Part shown: piece after piece, positions 1 to 8,274 of the stretch | How positions within the stretch are numbered: the first letter of the stretch is position 1 | Layout of the letters: the number at the start of each line of letters is the position of its first letter | Source of the DNA: Pseudaminobacter sp047739745 | GTDB lineage: Bacteria; Pseudomonadota; Alphaproteobacteria; Rhizobiales; Rhizobiaceae | Assembly: GCF_047739745.1 (NCBI RefSeq) | Contig: NZ_JBLLVA010000009.1 | Span: 1-64,000, forward strand | DNA length: 64,000 bases | Direction: 5' to 3' | Translations under genes and position numbers: made by a program | The notes under the pieces: model-generated | The model's database searches: none | The model's input: the letters and a program-made list of their open reading frames with translations, nothing else | What the model was told of the DNA's origin: nothing

Positions 1-45
1 CCGGAAACCGGGCACTCCAGACCACCCACTCCGCATAACGACACG

Positions 46-204
46 CTATGCATAATCGACATTGCCGGAGAAGATGCGGAAATGCGGTCCCTTGTCGGAG
101 GGGTTTTCGATGCGGACCAGCTTGGCCTTGACGTTAAGGTTGAGGGTCTTGATCGAACCGTTGAAGCCGTTGCCCGTGGAAGCGAAGGTGCCGATGGTAG
201 CCAT
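46..204 (-). pseudogene. Truncated DUF736 family protein
   Basis: The first 45 or so codons read as a typical DUF736 protein (MATIGTF start, then a GFNGSIKTL and a VKAKLVRIENPSDKGPHFRIFSG segment). DUF736 proteins are usually about 100 residues and continue with a GAAW..GRDYLSVKLDDP half; here the reading frame leaves the family after SGN and stops at residue 52. The ATG at 204 is preceded by an AAGGA-type ribosome site, which fixes the start. The two other frames of the last 50 bases do not restore the missing half, so this is truncation at a recombination boundary rather than a simple frameshift. Family function is unknown; members are common on rhizobial plasmids. Confidence 0.75.
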
Positions 205-881
205 GTGTCTCATTCCTTTGTTGCTCGGGCCGCGCCCATCGCGACCTCGATTGACGGTCGATGGACCGGAGGCGATCGACGGGCACCCGCAGGGCTGGAA
301 CGAAGTGGAAGGCGGCCGGGAGAGACTTTCTTGATCCGCGCGGAATGGCGGCGCAGCCGTCAGGGGAAGAAAGTCGCGAAGGCCGTTGCCGGGACAAGAT
401 CGAGAGCCCGCCATAGCGGGATCGGTCTTCGGTCAGGCCAGTCACATCGAGGACGCAGGTGGACGTGGCTTTTGTGGAAACCGGAATGAAGACCGGCGTT
501 TCCATCGTCGGCGTCATACACACGAGACAGCGACTGTCCGTTCGAGAGTCCCTCTGCAGTTAGCCCACGCACCGCCTCGGATCCCAACGGCGCGGACCGC
601 GCCCCCATTGCCCCGCACCGGCTTCGACACGGAGACGTACGGGGAAGATCGGCGAGAGAACCGCCCGACGCTACGCGCCAGGCTAACCCACGGCTTTGCA
701 ACCACGCTGCGTCCATGGTGCGCGATTGGGGGAAGACAGCCAGCAATTGCACATCCGGCTCCCGTTCAAACCGGATCGGCAACCGATAGAGGCAACCGTA
801 CAGGCGGGGTTCCGTCGAGCAAATCTACAGTGTGGGAAGGCCTCTCGTCCGGGTCCGGGGCCGGGGACGGCGGGTCGCTCG
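205..881. other. Stretch without a recognisable gene
   Basis: Beyond the ribosome site and presumed promoter of the truncated DUF736 gene, no reading frame here gives a protein I recognise. The open frames on both strands are arginine- and proline-rich, as expected by chance in GC-rich DNA. Confidence 0.5.
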
Positions 882-1184
882 TCACGGAACCGTGGTGAGA
901 TCGGTTTGCCGGAACTCGTCGACCGTCGCCAGGATAGGCACCGCAAAGTATTTCGCGCATGCGTAATACAGGCAATCGCCGAGATTGAGGCCATGGCGGC
1001 CGGAGCGATACCGGTGTGCCGCGGACAGGGCCAGCCTGGTGGTCTCGGGTGCGGGCGGCGGATCCCGAACCTCGATCCCGCGCTCGTCGAGGAATTCGGC
1101 GACGATCGGCTCCACTTCGGAAACCGCGCCGGCAAACTTATCGGGGCGCGCGAGACCAAGAACGCCCTCACACACCGCACATGC
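882..1184 (-). pseudogene. VapC-type PIN-domain toxin, C-terminal remnant
   Basis: About 100 codons read as the C-terminal two thirds of a VapC ribonuclease: an acidic helix, then AHRYRSGRHGLNLGDCLYY and a VDEFRQTDL tail. These match the family's RYG.GRHPAGLNFGDCFSYALAK and DDF..TDI pattern and hold the late acidic catalytic residues. The N-terminal part with the first catalytic Asp (near residue 5 in the family) is missing; upstream the frame runs into the end of the PP-loop gene, which it overlaps. No VapB-like antitoxin gene is visible. It is most likely a dead toxin fragment left at a recombination junction. Confidence 0.6.
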
Positions 1185-2109
1185 CCTCGCACTCATTCGG
1201 CCAGAGATCGAGCTGGCCCCGGTCGGCGGCGGTGGATAGATCAACGTCATCGAGCGGTACGCAAGATCGATGCAGATACACCTCGCCGCGAATGCTGCGC
1301 AGTCCGGTCCGCAATACCCGATCGACTTCGACGGCATCCTCCCATGCTGCCGCGTCGTGTTCACGCATCGACCGCCACATGGCGTTGCTGTGAAAGGGGC
1401 AACCGATACACGCGCTTTTCGGGGGATCGGGATAGTCGTGCCGGCGCAGCCAGGCGAGACAATCCCGCCGGCTCATGCGCTTTTCGATCAGCGGGAAACG
1501 CTTGACTTGCCAAGCCTCGAAGCTCGGTTTTGCGCGTACGATCTCGTCCGTCGAGATGCCGATCCAGCATTCAACGACCCGAAAGGAAGGGGAGCGTTTG
1601 CGCGTCAGCCCCGCGAGTTCACGTATCTTCCGACGGATTGGAACAATCTTATAGTCGGTGGTGCATTGTCGGCGGATCATGCCGATCGAGACGGTTTCCG
1701 TCGTCGTCTGGCGCGTGGCGACCTCGATCAGTTCACCGTCGCCGTCCTCGTCGAAGACCGGAACCATGGCACCTGCGGGCGTGACGGTCTTGGCGAAGGC
1801 GGGGATCGAGGCCCAGCGGTTGCCCTGCCCGGCCGCGATCAGCTGCTCGCGAATATTGCCGCCCGAGACAATATGGACTGGGAACGGCAAGACGTTGGGC
1901 GACATCAGCCATGCGAGATGATCGTAGACGGCCCGTGGCTCCCAGCCAGTGTCGGCGAAAATGGCGCAATCGGGCATGGGGCCGATCTCGCCATGAGCGG
2001 CCATCAGCGCGAGTGTGGTGGATTGCACGCCGGCGCCCAGCGAAAGCGCGCGCAAGCGGAGCGGGGAAGGCTCAGCGCCTTCCCCCATGATGTTCGGAGC
2101 ATGCAGCAT
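1168..2109 (-). CDS. PP-loop ATPase, PAPS-reductase-like
   Basis: A 313-residue protein of the N-type ATP-pyrophosphatase family often labelled phosphoadenosine phosphosulfate reductase-like. The PP-loop SLGAGVQS lies near residue 27, followed by an ALMAAHGEIG helix and ADTGWEP, as in this group; a C-terminal CIGCPFH motif suggests a metal or Fe-S site. These proteins activate a substrate by adenylation, but the plasmid-borne subfamily has no established reaction. The ATG at 2109 shares one base with the stop of the upstream ardC gene (TGATG) and follows a GGAGG at a suitable distance; a GTG at 2112 is the alternative. Translational coupling to ardC suggests a shared role, perhaps in nucleic-acid modification or antirestriction, which is inference. 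Confidence 0.75.
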   Translation of the reverse strand: MLHAPNIMGEGAEPSPLRLRALSLGAGVQSTTLALMAAHGEIGPMPDCAIFADTGWEPRAVYDHLAWLMSPNVLPFPVHIVSGGNIREQLIAAGQGNRWASIPAFAKTVTPAGAMVPVFDEDGDGELIEVATRQTTTETVSIGMIRRQCTTDYKIVPIRRKIRELAGLTRKRSPSFRVVECWIGISTDEIVRAKPSFEAWQVKRFPLIEKRMSRRDCLAWLRRHDYPDPPKSACIGCPFHSNAMWRSMREHDAAAWEDAVEVDRVLRTGLRSIRGEVYLHRSCVPLDDVDLSTAADRGQLDLWPNECEGMCGV

Positions 2110-3035
2110 CACGCCGCCTCCGCGACTTGTGCCGCACCAGGCTGGAGGTCGTGCAGATAGTTGACGGCGCGCTGGGCGTGGGCAGCTGCGGCAAAGATGA
2201 AGCGCTTCTCGTTCCTGAGGATTTCAAGCCAGCTCGCCAGATAGCTCGCGTGATCCGGCCTCGGCTCCAGTTCAGGGACGATGCCGAGATCGGCCGCTAA
2301 AAAGCAGCCCCCCAAATCCGCGACCAACTCTTCATGCGCCCTGAAGGAGCGATCCTTGTGATAGCGGGAGAGATTGCGATCAAGCCGCTTTTCCGAGCCA
2401 ACCCAATGGGTCAGTTCGTGCCCTAAAGTTGCATAATAACTCGGGGCGTCGCGAAAACTCTCGAACGGCGGCATTTGCACGATATCGAGGCTCGGATTGA
2501 AGAATGCCTTGTCGCCGCCGTGCCGGATGACCGCCCCGGTGTTGGTGAAGAAGGCATCCGCGTGCTCGATCCGCTCGACCGGATCGGCCACCGGCGCGGG
2601 ATTGCCGTAATACTGCGCCGGAAGGTCCTCGATCTGATCGGCGCAGAACACGGTGTAGGCCTTGAGGATGGGAATGCCGCGTTCGACTTCCTCGCCTTTC
2701 GCATCGGTTTCGGTGCGGGTGATCCGGCTGGCATAGACGACCATCGAGCCGGTCTCGCCCTTGCGGACATGGCCGCCCAGTTCGACGCTCTGCTTGAACG
2801 TCATCCAGGTGGGCGAGATAAACCCCCTCGCCACCGCCTCCGACCAGAGAAGCAGCGTATTGATGCCCTGATATGGCAGCCCGTTGTGGCGCAGCGGCCG
2901 GGTGATGCGACCCGTCGTATTCCCGGCGCTCCAGGGCTTCACCCATGGGCGCACACCTTTCTCCAGATCGGAGACGATGCGGTCGGTGATCTTCGCGTAG
3001 ATATCGACGCGGGGTTTGCAATCTTTCCTGCTCAT
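2109..3035 (-). CDS. ardC: ArdC-like antirestriction protein (zincin)
   Basis: A 308-residue protein with the two-part architecture of ArdC. An N-terminal ssDNA-binding domain (residues 8-130, with the W..PW and GLPYQGINTLLLW segments) is followed by a zincin metallopeptidase-like domain with a HELTHW zinc motif near residue 206 and a downstream HEELVADLG helix giving a further ligand. ArdC proteins enter the recipient during conjugation and protect incoming DNA from restriction, which fits a mobile element. A GGAGG ribosome site lies about 10 bases before the ATG. It overlaps the next gene on the same strand and is probably co-transcribed with it. Confidence 0.88.
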   Translation of the reverse strand: MSRKDCKPRVDIYAKITDRIVSDLEKGVRPWVKPWSAGNTTGRITRPLRHNGLPYQGINTLLLWSEAVARGFISPTWMTFKQSVELGGHVRKGETGSMVVYASRITRTETDAKGEEVERGIPILKAYTVFCADQIEDLPAQYYGNPAPVADPVERIEHADAFFTNTGAVIRHGGDKAFFNPSLDIVQMPPFESFRDAPSYYATLGHELTHWVGSEKRLDRNLSRYHKDRSFRAHEELVADLGGCFLAADLGIVPELEPRPDHASYLASWLEILRNEKRFIFAAAAHAQRAVNYLHDLQPGAAQVAEAA

Positions 3036-3370
3036 TTTTCAGAACCTCCATTCGAGGCCGCGCCAGTCGCAGCCGTCACGAGGTCCGCAAGCGCAGGACC
3101 GCAGGTCCGCGAACCCGCTCGAGCGCAATCGGAAAGAGGAGAGATGTCAGTTGCGGGCCGCAACGTCAGTGAAGGACGGCGCAGCCGTTTCGCGGGGCGA
3201 GGACCGGAGCAGGACCGACATTCGTGACGGCCGCGACTGGCGCGGTCTCCGCGATCATCTTCATTTGTCCGATTGCGTGGCGGCGCACACGCGAAGAGGC
3301 CGGCGTCCTCAAGGACACCAGCCTCGATGTGGAAAGATGGGGGCGGAGCCGAAGCTCCGCCCGTGGGCGA
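3036..3370. other. Intergenic stretch upstream of ardC
   Basis: This holds the ribosome site and presumed promoter region of ardC. No coding pattern is recognised on either strand. Confidence 0.5.
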
Positions 3371-3958
3371 TCAGCCGAGTGCCGCCATCTGGAGATCGGC
3401 CGCCTGGCGGCTGACGGTCTGGCCGGGATTCTCGACCTGACGCTCATAGGGCTTCCAGGTCTCGCCGACGATGTGCTCGTAGGCAGCAACGGCGCCCTCG
3501 GCAGCCATGCGCAGAGCGTGTGACTGAAGGCCCATGTCGGCGGCGAATTCGCGCTTGCGCTGGGCGTTGCTGTCGAAACCGACCGGGCCGTCGAGATCCT
3601 CGTCGCGGACGTCGTTGGCGAGCTTGGCCGTGGCGTCTTTCGCCTCGGTAACGGCCTTGGAGTAGAACTGGCCTGCACCGTAGGCGGAGCCGACATAGGA
3701 GCCGACGATCCGTTGCAGGTGGATCTGCATCGCCTTGTCGGAAAGCCCCTCGGAGAGGCTGTCGGCGCCTTCGATCAGGCTGCGTTGGTGGAAGTCGCGG
3801 ATGCCGTCGCTGTCGAGGACAGAGAGGCCGAAGCTTTCGGAGATCAAGGAGGCCTGGTTGCCATCCGGGCAGCAGAGCCGGACCATTTCGAGGGTCGTGC
3901 CCTTGCGGAGCGGGACGACGCGGGCCTTGGACTTGGGGGAGCGGGTTGAACTGGACAT
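3371..3958 (-). CDS. Conserved plasmid hypothetical protein
   Basis: A 195-residue protein with a basic N-terminus (SSSTRSPKSKARVVPLRKG) followed by a mostly helical, acidic body. I do not recognise a domain. Composition is sensible for a real protein, and an AAAGGTAAG ribosome site precedes the ATG. Similar proteins occur beside ParB-like, ArdC and DUF7007 genes on rhizobial plasmids, so it is probably part of the accessory backbone. There is no signal peptide or membrane segment. Function is unknown. Confidence 0.65.
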   Translation of the reverse strand: MSSSTRSPKSKARVVPLRKGTTLEMVRLCCPDGNQASLISESFGLSVLDSDGIRDFHQRSLIEGADSLSEGLSDKAMQIHLQRIVGSYVGSAYGAGQFYSKAVTEAKDATAKLANDVRDEDLDGPVGFDSNAQRKREFAADMGLQSHALRMAAEGAVAAYEHIVGETWKPYERQVENPGQTVSRQAADLQMAALG

Positions 3959-4438
3959 TGAGCTTACCTTTCTAGCGATGCCCTTCAGGTGATCGGCCCT
4001 CGGCCGTTCTTTCCTGCGGGTGCGGTCAAAAGGAACCGGCGGAAGCTGGACGCTTCAGGGTCCGGGCCCTGCCAGGCGAGCGAGGTTGGCTTGCGGACAA
4101 GCGGGGGCCAGTTCTTCACTGGTCCCTGCGCGGGACGCGGGCCGGCCTTGTCAAGATCGGCGGGGTTCCGGCCGCTCCGCGGCGCGACAGCGGCCTTGAA
4201 GTGGCCAGCCGCTGGTTCAGACCGCAGCAAACCCGCCGGAAAGACCGGCAAGGGATGGTCTACGACACCGGCATGCTGACCGGCAAGCGCCTGGTCGACC
4301 CGCACCGCCACGGTGTTCCATGGCCTGCCGCGCTTCAAAGGCATCCACGATTTGACCTGGGTCGTCTCGTCACCGTGGTTGCGACCAGCATCGTCGCCAC
4401 GGATGAATGCCAGCCTGCGGCGAGAACGACATCCGGCG
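3959..4438. other. Intergenic stretch with no recognised gene
   Basis: About 480 GC-rich bases. The frames open on either strand have no family resemblance and look like chance frames. It contains the promoter side of the 195-residue protein gene at 3958. Confidence 0.45.
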
Positions 4439-4762
4439 TCACGCACAGAGCTCATCAGGTTGGAGCTGCGCCCGCAACGCCGCTATGGCGCTTTCCTGGC
4501 GTGCCAGTTTGCGCGTCAAGGCGTCGATCTCCGGCTGACGCTCAGCGGTAATGGCGGCCAGATTGGCACGATACCGTTCAAGGAATGCACCGGGATCGGG
4601 CGACTTCCCGCGCCGATACGTGGTCTGGCGCGGATGTAGCTGCGGTATCAGCGCTGTCATGCGCCGCGTGATCTGCCGGTCGATCATGTCCAGGTGACGC
4701 TGGATTTGCCGGCGAGCTTCCTCCATACGGAAGAGCCGCGCCCGACGAGCTGGCTCGGCCAT
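4439..4762 (-). CDS. Small coiled-coil hypothetical protein
   Basis: About 107 residues, strongly charged and helical. The C-terminal half (LERYRANLAAITAERQPEIDALTRKLARQESAIAALRAQL) has a coiled-coil heptad pattern. It starts at the stop codon of the DUF7007 gene (TGATG; a GTG three bases earlier is possible), so the two genes are translationally coupled. No known domain and no catalytic motif is seen. Confidence 0.55.
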   Translation of the reverse strand: MAEPARRARLFRMEEARRQIQRHLDMIDRQITRRMTALIPQLHPRQTTYRRGKSPDPGAFLERYRANLAAITAERQPEIDALTRKLARQESAIAALRAQLQPDELCA

Positions 4763-5646
4763 CACGCTGATCTCCCCTGCCAGCTGACAAAGCTCGACGG
4801 CCCTCCATAGACCGCGTGTCGCTCCGGATGGATGACGAAGCCGAAGCGGCCGACACGGTATTCGCCCGAAGGAACGAGGAAGCGACGTTCCTCGCTGCCC
4901 AGCCCGCGTTTGCCGCCGGGGGTGGCGATGACTTCGGTGAAGCCGGGTTGGTGATCGGAGACGATCGCCGACACCACGATCCAGTCATCGCGGTGCTTGG
5001 CGAAGAATGCACGTTCATCCTTCATCCAGGATTCACCGGGACCAAGCACATCGCCGGTGATCGCCTCCCAGGCATCGGGGAAGCTGTCCTTCATCGTCTT
5101 TTCAGCTGCCCGGCGCTCGAAGGCAGTAAACAGGTGAGGAAAGCTGAATGCGACGATCGCCCAGGCCTCATCCTCCTCATAGGTCCCGCCGGTGACGCGG
5201 ATCAACTGATGAACCTTGCGGTTCCGGTCAGGCGAAAGGAGGAAGCCGCCATGGCCGGCCGTTGAGTGGAAGACAACCCCGTCAGCATAGATGGTTGCCC
5301 CCTGCGATGGCCCCCATGGTGTACTGGCCGTGGATCGCACTTCGCGTCGGACGAGCGCGATCTTTTGGCGCTGGTGTTCGGCGTTTTCCAGAACTTTTGC
5401 CCGGAATGCGTTCTCATTAGCGAGGTCGCCGTTATGACCGTAGAAGTCACCCCGCGTCCATTCGGCCATGGGCCGCCGGATACGCCAGCCGGTGACAAGG
5501 TAATGGCGCCCGTCTCGGGCGGGAGCCATCGCAAAGGCGTGCTCGCCGACGAGTGCAACGAGCAGGCCATCAGCGCTTCGCCCAAAAGAAACCCCCGGAA
5601 ATCCGGGGGCTTCTATGACGCTGGTTTCGAGAGCAGGCGCGCTCAT
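4762..5646 (-). CDS. DUF7007 domain-containing protein
   Basis: A 294-residue protein of the type found in conserved gene strings of alphaproteobacterial plasmids, resembling the DUF7007 family (WGPSQGATIYADGV, FHSTAGHGGFLLS, HDDWIVVSAI segments). It has several Trp- and His-containing motifs but no identified active site. The ATG at 5646 overlaps the stop of the upstream gene by four bases (ATGA), and its own stop overlaps the next gene, so three genes form a tight operon from 6119 down to 4439. Function is unknown. Confidence 0.65.
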   Translation of the reverse strand: MSAPALETSVIEAPGFPGVSFGRSADGLLVALVGEHAFAMAPARDGRHYLVTGWRIRRPMAEWTRGDFYGHNGDLANENAFRAKVLENAEHQRQKIALVRREVRSTASTPWGPSQGATIYADGVVFHSTAGHGGFLLSPDRNRKVHQLIRVTGGTYEEDEAWAIVAFSFPHLFTAFERRAAEKTMKDSFPDAWEAITGDVLGPGESWMKDERAFFAKHRDDWIVVSAIVSDHQPGFTEVIATPGGKRGLGSEERRFLVPSGEYRVGRFGFVIHPERHAVYGGPSSFVSWQGRSA

Positions 5647-6119
5647 GCCGCCGCCCTCCCCTCGACAATATCGGCCGCTACGGCGTCGGCCGTGATTTCC
5701 TGCAGGACGGCATTCGGATAACCGTGGCGGGTCACCCATTCCTCGGCGGCCGCGCGATTGGCGGCAAGATGAACAAGCTCGGCGTCCTCGCCACCCCGAT
5801 CGAGGACGAGGACCGAGCCGACAGCGGGCCGTTCCTTTACCGCGAACTTGAGTTCGCTGTTCACCGAAAACGTCCGATGGACACGCAGCACGATCGTGCC
5901 CTGACTGCCGTAGTCACCCTCGTGGAGGGTGATGGAGGCGGGAATCGTCGTGTTGCCGACACGGGCTTCGGCCTGTTTGCGGATCAGCCGGCCGCCTGAG
6001 TTACGTTTTTCCCAGGCGGCGAGCTTCTTGGCGAACCGCTCCGGAGGGCGCGGGGAGCCGTCAGAATATGTCAGGGTCGAGCCCAGTGGCACGAGGTCGT
6101 AGATCAGTTGAGCGGTCAT
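5643..6119 (-). CDS. Conserved hypothetical protein, first gene of a DUF7007 operon
   Basis: A 158-residue soluble protein starting MTAQLIYDLVPLGS, with a mid-region rich in beta strands (ITLHEGDYGSQGTIVLRVHRTFSV) and an Ala-rich helical end. No known catalytic motif is visible. The start at 6119 was chosen because the further upstream codons have non-coding composition. It overlaps the DUF7007 gene by four bases. Confidence 0.6.
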   Translation of the reverse strand: MTAQLIYDLVPLGSTLTYSDGSPRPPERFAKKLAAWEKRNSGGRLIRKQAEARVGNTTIPASITLHEGDYGSQGTIVLRVHRTFSVNSELKFAVKERPAVGSVLVLDRGGEDAELVHLAANRAAAEEWVTRHGYPNAVLQEITADAVAADIVEGRAAA

Positions 6120-6209
6120 GGTTTTCTCCATGGTGTTGAGTGGAAAACAGAACCGCCGCCGGTGATGCACCGGCGGCGGGATGATCGTTCGGAAGGAAAG
6201 ATGTGGCGC

Positions 6210-7949
6210 CTACTCGGCGGCGACCTTGTAGGCCTCGCGCTGCTCGTCGGTGAGATCATGGTCCTGCGGAGCCGGACCTTCATCGACATAGTCATGCGCG
6301 GGGTCGACGACCGCATCGCTGTCGAGCTCGTCCTGGTCTTCCGACGTACCGTCGTCTCCAGGCTGTTCGACGCGCTCGTTCTTCTTCAACCACGCAGCCA
6401 GCTTTGTCTGGTCGGGACCGAACAGCGCTGACGGATGGACGAAGCGACCTTCCTTGAAGTGCTCGACCAGGGCGGCGCGGGTGTCCTTCACCTTCTGCCG
6501 GGGAAGAACCGACGTATCCGCGCATGACGCCTCCAGCGCCGGTCGCGACAGGCACGAGAGGAAGTCTTCCGTGCCCATGTTGGGCAGGAAGCTGTCCGCA
6601 CCGATCACATCGCCGGCCACACGGGAGACTACGCCGCTGTCCGAACGGTTTTCCCTGCACGACAGCACGTCGATCAGGAGCGAGCGCACTGCGACGCGAA
6701 GCGTGTCCATGTCGAAGTCGAGCTTGCCCTCCTGGTCGAACAGGCGCACGGCATGTTCGCCAAGGCCGGCCGCCCCATAATAGGAGATGTCGCGTGTGCC
6801 GGACGCCACCGTTACGTTCTGCCCTGCGAACGCCAGAACCAACAGCGCCATCAGCGTGTCGTCCTCGATCGGTGCCCGCGACAGCGCTTCATGTAGAGCA
6901 TCGGTACGAAGATCACCGATCATCTCGAAGCCCTTTCGGGTGACATCGGGGCGGGTCTTCACGACGATGGCAGCATCGTCACCCTCACTGAGCGGTTGCT
7001 CGCCCTTCTTGGGCTTCTTTGCCTCCGGCATGCGGAAGTGCACCGCCTGCACCTTCCCCTCGCGATCGAGGTACATGGCCGTGTGGTCGGACTTGCCCGG
7101 CTTGCCATAGACGCGTTCCGCCTTCTTCGGCAGTTCCGGCTGTCCCCAATTGTTGGCCTCGGTGATGACCCCCTTCTTGGGAAGGTTCTGCGTCATCCAC
7201 TCCTGCTGCGCGCCCAGGAACGCCTCGACGTCGGTCGTGTAGCGGCTGTCCTGGTCGGCCGGTGCGAATAGATCCTCGACCCAGGCAATGCCGTAGGCCT
7301 GCGCGAGTTCGTCACCAAAGCTTGCATCGTGGGCGTACATGCGGGTCTTCTGCAGGCCCTGCGCTACGCTCCACCAGGATACCTGCGGGTCGGCCTTCGA
7401 GGGCTTGTGCTTCTTCCAGACCTCCTTCTGTTCGTCGAGCGACGCTGCTGCGATGGTGCGCAGCTGGCCCTCGTTAGGCATGTCGCCCTTTGCCATCTGG
7501 TCGAGCATCGCCGGCAGGACATTGGCGAGCAGACGCAGTTTCCGGATCTGGCGAACCGGCAGAGCCAGAGCGACAGCGATTGCTTCCTCGGTCCAGCCGA
7601 GCGCGACCAGGCGCTCGATCGCCCGCCACTGGTCGACGGGATTGAGCTGTTCATGCGCCAGCGTTTCTGCGAGCGAACGCATCGCGCCGCCATCTTCGGC
7701 GCGCTCGATCACCAGCACGGCGATTTCTTCAAGCCCTGCCGCGATGGCCTGCTTGACGCGGCGGTGGCCGGCATCGATGACGAAGCCGTTGCCGCCATCG
7801 GATTCCGGTGCAACGACAGGCGGCTGCACGATGCCGACGGCGCGAATGGTCGCTAGCAGCAATGCGTCAGCCTGCGGGCAGGACTTGGAGCGTCGCGCCT
7901 TGTCGGGGTTTCCCTTCAGCGCGCGCGGATCGACAAACTTCAGTTCCAT
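6210..7949 (-). CDS. ParB/RepB/Spo0J-type nuclease-domain protein
   Basis: A 579-residue protein. The N-terminal ParB/Srx-like fold covers about residues 1-90 (LKFVDPRALKGNP, then DAGHRRVKQAI, the family's GHRR box). A helix-turn-helix linker follows (RAIERLVALGWTEEAIAVAL) with a long acidic C-terminal region. Chromosomal ParB proteins are about 300 residues; this long form is typical of plasmid accessory regions, where the role may be gene regulation or transfer rather than partition. No parA lies beside it. A clear AAGGAG precedes the ATG at 7949. Confidence 0.82.
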   Translation of the reverse strand: MELKFVDPRALKGNPDKARRSKSCPQADALLLATIRAVGIVQPPVVAPESDGGNGFVIDAGHRRVKQAIAAGLEEIAVLVIERAEDGGAMRSLAETLAHEQLNPVDQWRAIERLVALGWTEEAIAVALALPVRQIRKLRLLANVLPAMLDQMAKGDMPNEGQLRTIAAASLDEQKEVWKKHKPSKADPQVSWWSVAQGLQKTRMYAHDASFGDELAQAYGIAWVEDLFAPADQDSRYTTDVEAFLGAQQEWMTQNLPKKGVITEANNWGQPELPKKAERVYGKPGKSDHTAMYLDREGKVQAVHFRMPEAKKPKKGEQPLSEGDDAAIVVKTRPDVTRKGFEMIGDLRTDALHEALSRAPIEDDTLMALLVLAFAGQNVTVASGTRDISYYGAAGLGEHAVRLFDQEGKLDFDMDTLRVAVRSLLIDVLSCRENRSDSGVVSRVAGDVIGADSFLPNMGTEDFLSCLSRPALEASCADTSVLPRQKVKDTRAALVEHFKEGRFVHPSALFGPDQTKLAAWLKKNERVEQPGDDGTSEDQDELDSDAVVDPAHDYVDEGPAPQDHDLTDEQREAYKVAAE

Positions 7950-8274
7950 GGAAGTGCTCCTTACGGGGTTGCCGGACACAGCCAGTCGCTGCGTCCTTTC
8001 TCGTCTTCTTCTCGAAGACACCCCCCGGCCCGCGGAGCGGACGGACCGGTGCAACTGCGGCCGAGCATCCCTGCCCGGCAGGACAAGCGGGGCTAACAGC
8101 CCTGCGAAGGACGCCGCGGCCGGGATTGCGAGCGGCGCGGTTGAGCGTAAGTGTCACCGGTTCGGCCGATCGGCGAACCGGATTTCCTCTTTCCTCCTTT
8201 TCCCTTCTCGGTTCCCCTTCAAGATCGGCCGCACCCTGGAGTGGGCAATCGGCCTGCCAACCACGACGGAAAGG
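7950..8274. other. Intergenic stretch between helicase and ParB-like genes
   Basis: It contains the ParB-like gene's ribosome site and presumably its promoter. Nothing else is recognised. Confidence 0.5.

Noticed and set aside
696..1505. Long plus-strand open frame of about 270 codons
   Set aside because: It runs antisense across the vapC remnant and the PP-loop gene, is Arg/Pro-rich and has no family resemblance; a shadow of GC-rich coding DNA.
3985..4455. Minus-strand 156-codon frame in an intergenic stretch
   Set aside because: No ribosome site, biased composition and overlap with the end of the small coiled-coil gene; not supported as a gene.
6210..7949. Plasmid partition parB
   Set aside because: It has a ParB-type nuclease fold but is far longer than partition ParB and has no parA neighbour, so no partition role is claimed.
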